A DNA stretch of 25,947 bases from an uncultured Saprospiraceae bacterium. GTDB taxonomy: Bacteria > Bacteroidota > Bacteroidia > Chitinophagales > Saprospiraceae. This document shows, in pieces, positions 16,228-22,078 of this stretch (positions within the stretch are counted from its first letter, which is position 1; each line of letters opens with the position of its first letter). The position numbers were made by a program, and so were the translations under genes. Below the pieces are notes generated by a model. That model ran no database searches. It saw nothing but the letters and a program-made list of their open reading frames with translations, and was not told the DNA's origin. The stretch is from contig CAKZUM010000356.1 of the NCBI GenBank assembly GCA_937921525.1, forward strand, positions 1 through 25,947, read 5' to 3'.

Positions 16228-17040
16228 TTAAACCATCTGATCTTTGTGGCGATCTACTGCCGCGCGTACACTTCCTGTTTCGAGTAATAATTCTTTGGCT
16301 TTTTCGTAGCTTATTGCGCAAGCATTCATCACCATTTTAGTACCTCTATCCACCAATTTGTTATTGCTGAGTTGCATATCTACCATTTTGTTATCTACTA
16401 CTCTTCCCAATTGAATCATGACACTAGTACTAAGCATATTAAGCACTAACTTTTGAGCAGTACCTGATTTCATGCGGGTACTTCCTGTGACAAACTCTGG
16501 CCCTACAATAACTTCTACGGGAAAGTCTGCATGGCTAGCCATTGGGGAATTGGGATTGCAAGTAATACAAGCAGTCACAATATTATTAGCTTGGCAGGTT
16601 TTCATTCCATTTATTACATACGGCGTTGTACCTGATGCAGCGATACCTACTACTACATCTAATGTATCTATTTGATAGGCTTGCAAATCTTTCCACGCCA
16701 ATTGCTCATCATCTTCTGCGAACTCTACTGCTTTTCTGATAGCAGAATCACCCCCTGCTATTAGACCTATCACCATATCATGTGGTACGCCAAATGTAGG
16801 CGGACATTCTGAGGCATCTACTACGCCTAGTCGGCCACTCGTCCCTGCACCTATGTAAAATAATCGGCCTCCTTGTTTCATTTTTTCCACTACCGCTGCT
16901 ACCAAATTTTCTATTTGCGGGATAGCTTTGGCTACTGCATTTGGTACTGTTTGGTCTTCCTCATTCATTTTAGTCAATAAGTCTGTTATCGACATTTTTT
17001 CTAAGTGTCTATGATTGGAAGTAGATTCTGTGATTCTCAT
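16228..17040 (-). CDS. murQ: N-acetylmuramic acid 6-phosphate etherase MurQ
   Basis: Cleaves the D-lactyl ether of MurNAc-6-phosphate to give GlcNAc-6-phosphate in peptidoglycan recycling, in the cytoplasm. It is 270 aa, somewhat shorter than the 298-aa E. coli enzyme. The SIS core has FYIGAGTSGRLGVVDASECPPTFG (residues 61-84), with E78 matching the E. coli catalytic Glu in the same motif. AVEFAEDDEQLAW carries the second acidic site near residue 109. GIAASGTTPYVI and TGSTRMKSGTAQKL are further family motifs. The start MRITESTSNHRHLE is the expected N-terminus. It is convergent with the GH20 hexosaminidase, which could release GlcNAc from muropeptides. A MurNAc kinase or transporter is not visible here. 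Confidence 0.93.
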   Translation of the reverse strand: MRITESTSNHRHLEKMSITDLLTKMNEEDQTVPNAVAKAIPQIENLVAAVVEKMKQGGRLFYIGAGTSGRLGVVDASECPPTFGVPHDMVIGLIAGGDSAIRKAVEFAEDDEQLAWKDLQAYQIDTLDVVVGIAASGTTPYVINGMKTCQANNIVTACITCNPNSPMASHADFPVEVIVGPEFVTGSTRMKSGTAQKLVLNMLSTSVMIQLGRVVDNKMVDMQLSNNKLVDRGTKMVMNACAISYEKAKELLLETGSVRAAVDRHKDQMV

Positions 17041-17049
17041 TTTGTTAAT

Positions 17050-17487
17050 TTGTTATTAATAGAGAGCAGAGAAGCGAGAACAGAGATAGATTTCGTTTAA
17101 AAAACTATGGACTTTCATCATTTTTTAAACGAAATCTGTCTCTACTCCCCGCCCGCCTGAAGACAGTCTATGGTATATACATAAGTATTTGCAATTCTCG
17201 TTTTGAATGATAATGTTAGCCTTTTTGTCCCGCAACTTCCCGTTGCTGGACAAATTAAGGCGGTTTGCTTAGAAATTTATCCAGCAACGGGAAGTTGCTG
17301 GATAAAGCTACTCTAAAATGAGAACTGCTTTTTATAAAAAAAACGGTATAATCAATTGATTATTAGACCTTTAAAATGATCGAAGAAATTCTAAGAAAAA
17401 CTTATGTATATACCATAGCCTGAAGACAGTCGGGCTGGTCTGCTCTCTATTCTCTGCTCTTTAAAATGTCCAGTAGTGTGGTCTAAT
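17050..17487. repeat. Family A element, copy 3, split by a nested insertion
   Basis: The left part (17050-17154) has AGAGAGCAGAGAAGCGAG and GATAGATTTCGTTTAAAA. The right part, after the nested element, continues GGTCTGCTCTCTATTCTCTG and ends AATGTCCAGTAGTGT (17465-17479). The left TGGACATT end is not recognisable, so the copy is decayed or truncated. Together with the nested element it fills the 458-bp gap 17041-17498; no gene is seen. Confidence 0.65.
17169..17417. mobile_element. Nested 249-bp element with 17-bp perfect ends and 14-bp flanking duplication
   Basis: TATGGTATATACATAAG (17169-17185) and CTTATGTATATACCATA (17401-17417) are exact inverted repeats. The direct repeat GCCTGAAGACAGTC flanks it at 17155-17168 and 17418-17431, as expected for a target-site duplication. 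The interior carries the family B double hairpin: GCAACTTCCCGTTGC (about 17231-17245) and GCAACGGGAAGTTGC (about 17284-17298). There is no open reading frame. Confidence 0.85.
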
Positions 17488-17498
17488 TATCTAATACA

Positions 17499-17939
17499 TT
17501 ACCCTTCTTCAATACTAATAATTTCTATCACTGTTATTTGTAATCCTCGACCACAAGGCGATAGATCCATCGTTTCTCGATACGAAATAGCAACTACCAA
17601 ACCATCTTTTTGAAAAGCAGTCGGTAAATTATCAGGTCGAAAATTAACTGCTACGCCATCTATATCAATAGAAATAACCCAGCCACAACCATCAATTGCA
17701 GGGTCTCCAAGGTCCACGATTTTACCTTTTGTCATAATCGGGCAAGTTCCTTCTACATAGTTGACTCCAGCACATTCGGCCAAGCAGCTATTGTTATATT
17801 CTATTCCATCCTCCCCACAGACAGGTTGAAAAATTTTTATACAAACACAATCTTCTAAACCTGTAGGCGTATTGGTATTTAATTTATTGGTACATTGACT
17901 TAGAAGTACGACACTTGCTATTAGTAATAGATATTTCAT
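17499..17939 (-). CDS. Kazal-type domain lipoprotein
   Basis: A small envelope lipoprotein, 146 aa, with signal MKYLLLIASVVLLSQC (lipid Cys16). Residues 31-66 form a Kazal-type motif: six cysteines (31, 33, 41, 52, 56, 66) with PVCGEDGIEYNNSC and GTC, the serine-protease-inhibitor pattern. A second domain, about 67-146, has two more Cys (GCGWVI and SPCGRG) and alternating hydrophobic strands, a domain I do not recognise. A protease-inhibitor or protein-binding role at the cell surface is plausible from the Kazal fold, but the small scaffold also occurs in non-inhibitory proteins. It is divergent from the DUF4290 gene across a repeat-filled gap. Confidence 0.8.
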   Translation of the reverse strand: MKYLLLIASVVLLSQCTNKLNTNTPTGLEDCVCIKIFQPVCGEDGIEYNNSCLAECAGVNYVEGTCPIMTKGKIVDLGDPAIDGCGWVISIDIDGVAVNFRPDNLPTAFQKDGLVVAISYRETMDLSPCGRGLQITVIEIISIEEG

Positions 17940-17952
17940 AAGTTATTTCATT

Positions 17953-18156
17953 GTTACTAAGGAATGGTTCATTAGTAATATTTATTGAACGAATTAGAGC
18001 AAACGAAAAATCAAAATCGTAATATGTAATTCATTGGGAAATGTTTGGGTCGATGGTTGAAGTTTGTAACTTCAACCTAATATTTTGAAAGTTTGTAACT
18101 TTCTTCCACTAATACCTATTATAAAAACGACTTTTCGTTCGCCCTATCGTTACTAA
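17953..18156. repeat. MITE-like inverted-repeat element (family D), with inner AAGTTTGTAACTT hairpins
   Basis: The left end GTTACTAAGGAATGGTTCATT resembles the right end of the 2007-2228 element, and the right end ATCGTTACTAA (18146-18156) equals that of 5452-5616. Inner arms AGAGCAAACGAAAAATC and GACTTTTCGTTCGCCCT pair. The loop has GGTTGAAGTT-TGT-AACTTCAACC (18055-18077) and GAAAGTT-TGT-AACTTTC (18087-18103). It lies between divergent genes and has no coding capacity. Confidence 0.6.
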
Positions 18157-18174
18157 AAAGAATAAGAAAAAAAT

Positions 18175-18870
18175 ATGATGGTAGATAATCCACTTAATAT
18201 GGAATATAATTCTCAAAGAGAATTATTAATTATTCCCGAATATGGCCGTAATGTACAACGGTTAATCTTGCATGGAAAAGAAATTGAAGACCCAGAGGAA
18301 CGACAAGAATTTATTGAAAAAGTAGTCTTGTTGATGCAGCAAATGCATCCACAAAACAGAAATATTGAAGATTATAAAGAACGCTTATGGAAGCATGTCT
18401 TTAGAATCGCAGAATATGATCTGGAAGTTTCTCCGCCAAGTGGCATTATTCCAACGCCGGAAGACTATAAGAAAAAGCCTGAAAAGATTGCTTATCCTAA
18501 CTCAGAAGCTAGGTTTAGACATTATGGTAACAATGTACAGCAATTAATTAATAAGGCTTTAGAGATGGAGGAAGGCCCCAAACTGCAAGGGTTTATTAAG
18601 GTCATTGGGTCCTATATGAAGCTAGCGTATAAGACTTGGAATAGAGAACATTTTGTAAGCGATGAAGTAATCAGAGAAAATCTATTAACATTGTCTGAAG
18701 GTAAACTAACCCTGCCAGAGGATACTTCTATTGATAATTTGGCGAATGCCAAGAAAAGAAAGAAGAGTTCTGATGGAAGAGACCGAGATAGCAGAGACTA
18801 TAGAGACCATAGAAGAGGTAGAAATAATGATAGAAGAGGAAGAAATAACGATAGAAGAGGCAGAAGATAA
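18175..18870 (+). CDS. DUF4290 family protein with basic RG-rich tail
   Basis: A Bacteroidota-specific cytoplasmic protein of unknown function. The family core covers residues 1-180: NPLNMEYNSQRELLIIPEYGRNVQRLI, a helical region with MHPQNRN, and a second half repeating an YGNNVQQLI motif (RFRHYGNNVQQLINKAL), so the two halves look like an internal duplication. From about residue 195 the chain becomes strongly charged and ends in two RRGRNND heptads plus RRGRR. Such a tail suggests nucleic-acid binding, as inference. ATG at 18175 or 18178 are both possible. DUF3127 follows 58 bases later on the same strand with its own promoter-like box. Confidence 0.8.
   Translation: MMVDNPLNMEYNSQRELLIIPEYGRNVQRLILHGKEIEDPEERQEFIEKVVLLMQQMHPQNRNIEDYKERLWKHVFRIAEYDLEVSPPSGIIPTPEDYKKKPEKIAYPNSEARFRHYGNNVQQLINKALEMEEGPKLQGFIKVIGSYMKLAYKTWNREHFVSDEVIRENLLTLSEGKLTLPEDTSIDNLANAKKRKKSSDGRDRDSRDYRDHRRGRNNDRRGRNNDRRGRR
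18811..18867 (+). repeat. In-frame 21-nt tandem repeat encoding RRGRNND
   Basis: Two 21-base units (18811-18831, 18832-18852) and a partial third (18853-18867) encode RRGRNND, RRGRNND and RRGRR at the DUF4290 C-terminus. Copy number could change by slippage without a frameshift. Confidence 0.85.
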
Positions 18871-18880
18871 ATATTTTGTT

Positions 18881-18888
18881 TATCTTTG
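18881..18888 (+). promoter_or_regulatory. Possible Bacteroidota -7 box for the DUF3127 gene
   Basis: TATCTTTG matches TAnnTTTG exactly, 40 bases before the DUF3127 start. No convincing TTTG -33 box is at the expected distance, so this rests on the -7 box alone. Confidence 0.45.
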
Positions 18889-18928
18889 TAAGTAAAAGAA
18901 ACAATTTGTTAATTATTAAATATCTGAC

Positions 18929-19288
18929 ATGTCTTTTGAAGTAGTAGGTCGATTACATAAAGTCTTTGATACGGAGAAAAAAACGGATTCTTTCCAAGCT
19001 AGAGAATTTGTAATAGAAGTGGATGGCAATTATCCGCAATTTGTGAAATTCCAATTAGTACAAGATCGTTGTGCTTTGGTAGATACTTATAAGGAAGGGG
19101 ACACCATAAAGGTTCACTTTGATTTAAGAGGGCGAGAGTGGCAAGGAAAGTATTTTACCAACTTAAACGCATGGAGAGTAGAAGCAGGGCAGGCAGCTGC
19201 TAGTGCGCCACCTCCACCACCTGCAGAAGGAGCTTTTCCTACAGTTACGGATGCGCCAGCCTCTGCAGAAGATGATTTACCATTCTAG
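18929..19288 (+). CDS. DUF3127 family protein with SSB-like C-terminal tip
   Basis: A small conserved Bacteroidota protein, 119 aa. The N-terminal 90 residues are beta-rich (FEVVGRLHKVFDTEKKTDSFQAREFVIEV; KVHFDLRGREWQGKYFTNLNAWRVE), with the look of an OB-fold nucleic-acid-binding domain. An Ala/Pro-rich linker follows (about 91-112), then the acidic tip EDDLPF. The tip resembles that of single-stranded DNA-binding protein SSB (DDDIPF), which recruits repair and replication partners. Domain plus linker plus tip copies the SSB layout. DNA binding and partner recruitment are inference. It is likely a single-gene unit closed by the terminator at 19351. Confidence 0.85.
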   Translation: MSFEVVGRLHKVFDTEKKTDSFQAREFVIEVDGNYPQFVKFQLVQDRCALVDTYKEGDTIKVHFDLRGREWQGKYFTNLNAWRVEAGQAAASAPPPPPAEGAFPTVTDAPASAEDDLPF

Positions 19289-19350
19289 TCGTAGACTTTA
19301 TTTGAGATTATTTTAGAATAAAGTCTAACGAAAATCTAATATTTTTATAA

Positions 19351-19386
19351 AAAGCCTTTTTGATTACCGAATCAAAAAGGCTTTTC
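19351..19386 (+). terminator. Rho-independent terminator after DUF3127
   Basis: AAAAGCCTTTTTGATT, loop ACCG, AATCAAAAAGGCTTTT, then CTGTTTT. The long stem is A/T-flanked so it could act in both directions. It lies about 60 bases after the DUF3127 stop. Confidence 0.8.
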
Positions 19387-19568
19387 TGTTTTAGTGTTGT
19401 ACGTGCATATATATTTGAACAATTCTTATATTCGCTATTATAAACCATTAAAATGTGTTTACTTTGGGTGGATTACATGTAGTTACACCTCTTGTATGAG
19501 TAGTAATATATCTAGGTTACTCAGACCAGAGGTCTAAGCTACCATACCATTCTTCAAATCTTTCTTCT
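19387..19568. other. Non-coding gap before the dipeptidase gene
   Basis: No gene is seen. TATATTTG at 19410-19417 fits the TAnnTTTG -7 consensus but is about 150 bases before the start codon and has no clear -33 partner. Weak palindromes GGTGGATTACATGTAGTTACACC-like (19470 region) and AGACCAGAGGTCT (19520-19533 region) are present. Confidence 0.35.
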
Positions 19569-20855
19569 ATGAAAAATATATTCTTTTTCCTTTTTATAGT
19601 ACTCTGTGTTGCTTGTAATACCACTAAAAATATGGTAGAACAAGTTACTACCGCAGAGGTCCCAACCGTCAAGACCATAGATCAAATGACAGATGCTGAA
19701 TTGAAGGTGTATGCTGACGAATTAGCACATAAGTACATTATCACAGATGGACATGTAGACTTACCTTATCGACTACGGATTAAAAATTTTAAACTAACAA
19801 AAGAATTTTTAGGTATTCCTATTGAAACTGCCGAAGGGGATTTCGATTATGTTCGTGCAAAAAAAGGTGGGCTAGATGCGCCTTTCATGTCCATATATAT
19901 TCCTGCCTCTTATCAAGAGACGGGTGGTGCAAAAGAGTTTGCAGATTCCTTGATCGATATGGTGAGTGGCATCGCAATGGCGCACCCAGATAAATTTGCT
20001 ATGACAACTTCTCCAGAACAAGTAGTCCATAATTTTGAAAAAGGTATATTGTCGCTTCCTATGGGAATGGAAAACGGGGCGCCTATCGAGGATGATATAA
20101 ACAATGTTGCTTACTTTCACGAACGAGGTATTCGATACATTACCCTTACACATTCTAAAGATAATTTGATATGTGATTCTTCCTATGATACTACTAGAAC
20201 ATGGAACGGTCTAAGTGCTTTTGGAAGAGAGGTCGTTTTAGAAATGAATAGAGTTGGAATCATGGTTGATATTTCTCATGTGTCTGACTCTACCTTTTAT
20301 CAGGTGATGGAAATGACAGATGTTCCTTGTATTGCCTCACACTCTTCCACTAGAAAATATACACCTGGTTTTGAACGGAATATGAATGATGATATGATTA
20401 AAAAATTAGGAGAAAACGATGGTGTTATTCAGATTAACTTTGGCTCTACCTTTTTGGATGGGGATATTGCAAAACACAGAAATGAACTCCGTGGAAAGTT
20501 AGGTGCTTTGTTGGAAGAGAAAGGATTGAGCTACAGAGATGAGGCAGCAAAGCCGATTATAGAACAGTTTCAAAAAGCGAATCCTGCTCTTTTTTCAGAT
20601 GTTGAAAAAGTAGCAGATCATATAGATCATGTGGTTGCATTGACTGGTAGCACGAAGCACGTAGGATTTGGTTCTGACTATGATGGTGTTGGTGATAGTT
20701 TGCCTACTGGCTTGAAAGATGTATCGCAATTTCCTAATCTAATTTATACCTTATTAAAAAGAGGATATACAGAAGAGGATATTGCTAATATCTGTTACAA
20801 AAATGTTTTTAGGGTATGGTCTAAAGTAGAGGCGGTAGCTGCTGCATCAAAATAA
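19569..20855 (+). CDS. Membrane dipeptidase (peptidase family M19), lipoprotein
   Basis: A zinc dipeptidase of the renal-dipeptidase family, predicted to act on short peptides (possibly D-amino-acid containing) at the cell envelope. It is 428 aa. The lipoprotein signal MKNIFFFLFIVLCVAC gives lipid Cys16. The zinc motif DGHVD provides H62 and D64, the bridging Glu is in GMENGAPIEDD, and the later His ligands are in DISHVSD and IASHSSTR. GFGSDYDGV carries the conserved Asp. The SPEQVV, ERGIRYITLTHS and GVIQINF segments are also family-typical. Its post-cysteine linker NTTKNMVEQVTTAEVPT resembles those of the trehalase and amylase lipoproteins. A palindrome separates it from gpsA. Confidence 0.93.
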   Translation: MKNIFFFLFIVLCVACNTTKNMVEQVTTAEVPTVKTIDQMTDAELKVYADELAHKYIITDGHVDLPYRLRIKNFKLTKEFLGIPIETAEGDFDYVRAKKGGLDAPFMSIYIPASYQETGGAKEFADSLIDMVSGIAMAHPDKFAMTTSPEQVVHNFEKGILSLPMGMENGAPIEDDINNVAYFHERGIRYITLTHSKDNLICDSSYDTTRTWNGLSAFGREVVLEMNRVGIMVDISHVSDSTFYQVMEMTDVPCIASHSSTRKYTPGFERNMNDDMIKKLGENDGVIQINFGSTFLDGDIAKHRNELRGKLGALLEEKGLSYRDEAAKPIIEQFQKANPALFSDVEKVADHIDHVVALTGSTKHVGFGSDYDGVGDSLPTGLKDVSQFPNLIYTLLKRGYTEEDIANICYKNVFRVWSKVEAVAAASK

Positions 20856-20866
20856 GTAGCGTGTAA

Positions 20867-20899
20867 AGACTTACCAAGTTTTTAAAACTTGGTAAGTCT
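20867..20899. repeat. 33-nt perfect palindrome, 16+1+16
   Basis: AGACTTACCAAGTTTT, a single T, then AAAACTTGGTAAGTCT. The arms pair perfectly. It lies between the dipeptidase gene and gpsA. It differs by one base from the copy at 25365-25397 and is related to the copies at 7562 and 7668. Confidence 0.88.
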
Positions 20900-20935
20900 A
20901 CCAACACTAAGTATCAGAAAATTTAAAAAACAAAC

Positions 20936-21988
20936 TTGAGTACGCAAAACAAAAAAATAGGGGTCATTGGGGCAGGGAGTTTTGGAACGGCCATTGCTAA
21001 TCTACTAGCATTGAATGGTGTTGATACCCTTTTGTATAGTCGGCAACCTAAGTTAGTCCAACAAATCAAAGAGACTCGGCAGCATCAAGGAATTACTATA
21101 TCCGACCATATAGAACCTACTGATGACCTAGAAAGAATAGCGAATGACTGTGACTTGATCTTTCCGATTATTCCTTCTAAAAACTTTAGGAGTTTGATGA
21201 AAGAATTAGGTCCCTATCTCCAACCCTACCACATTCTTATACATGGAACCAAAGGATTTGGATTAAGAAACTTTGCAGAAGAAGCCCTACTCTTTCAAGA
21301 AACAAGATTGACAAGAGATAATGTTTGTACCATGAGTGAAGTCATCCGACAAGAAAGTGTCGTTGTTAGAATCGGATGCCTTGCAGGGCCTAACTTAGCT
21401 TCGGAAATACTTGATGGGCAACCAACAGCTACGGTCATCGCAAGCCCTTTTACAGAGGTGATAAAGAAAGGAAAAAAGTTATTGAATAGTCGGCAGTTTC
21501 ATGTCTTTGGCTCGCATGAGTTATTGGGAACGGAATTAGCGGGGGCCTTAAAAAATATTATCGCAATAGGGTCTGGAATTTTAGGAGGAATGGATATGGG
21601 CAAGAATATTCAAGCAATGCTTATTACAAGAGGCCTCACAGAAATGATTCATATTGGGGGAGCGATGGGGACGGAGGCAAAAGCTTTTTTAGGTACTGCT
21701 GGTATTGGTGATTTAATTGCCACCGCAACGAGTCAAGATAGTCGCAACTATACTTTTGGTAAGCGTCTTGGAAAAGGAGAAGACTTCGAGTCTATCCTAG
21801 AATCTATGCCAGAATTAGCAGAAGGCGTCCGAACTTTGAAGATAGTTAGACAATTGGCCAAACACTATAAATTACATGTTCCTATTACGGAAATGTTGTA
21901 TAATGTGGTGTTTGAAGCATTCGATATGAATAGGGCTTTGCACTACTTGATGAAATATCCTTATGCGGTGGATGTTGATTTTATGTAG
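20936..21988 (+). CDS. gpsA: NAD(P)-dependent glycerol-3-phosphate dehydrogenase
   Basis: Makes sn-glycerol 3-phosphate from dihydroxyacetone phosphate for phospholipid synthesis. It is 350 aa. The Rossmann motif GVIGAGSFGTA (residues 9-19) opens the protein. The substrate region has ELAGALKNIIAIGSGILGG with the catalytic Lys and GTAGIGDLIATATSQDSRNYTFG. An insert around HILIHGTKGFGLRNFAEEALLFQ to IGCLAGPNLASEI is in the right place for the TKG and GPN motifs. The start is taken as TTG at 20936: an in-frame TAA lies 12 bases upstream, and no ATG occurs before the nucleotide-binding loop. No Shine-Dalgarno site is seen. Confidence 0.92.
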   Translation: MSTQNKKIGVIGAGSFGTAIANLLALNGVDTLLYSRQPKLVQQIKETRQHQGITISDHIEPTDDLERIANDCDLIFPIIPSKNFRSLMKELGPYLQPYHILIHGTKGFGLRNFAEEALLFQETRLTRDNVCTMSEVIRQESVVVRIGCLAGPNLASEILDGQPTATVIASPFTEVIKKGKKLLNSRQFHVFGSHELLGTELAGALKNIIAIGSGILGGMDMGKNIQAMLITRGLTEMIHIGGAMGTEAKAFLGTAGIGDLIATATSQDSRNYTFGKRLGKGEDFESILESMPELAEGVRTLKIVRQLAKHYKLHVPITEMLYNVVFEAFDMNRALHYLMKYPYAVDVDFM

Positions 21989-22006
21989 GGATGCTATTGT
22001 GAAAAT

Positions 22007-22061
22007 CTATTGTGAAAAGCTGTCACCCACTTTGAAAGTGGGTGACAGCTTTTTACAATAG
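22007..22061. terminator. Bidirectional terminator between gpsA and the AsmA gene
   Basis: Core AAAAGCTGTCACCCAC-TTT / AAGTGGGTGACAGCTTTT (22015-22054), extended by CTATTGT (22007-22013) and ACAATAG (22055-22061). U runs occur on both strands, as expected between convergent genes. Confidence 0.9.
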
Positions 22062-22078
22062 CTTCTCAAAAAAAAACA

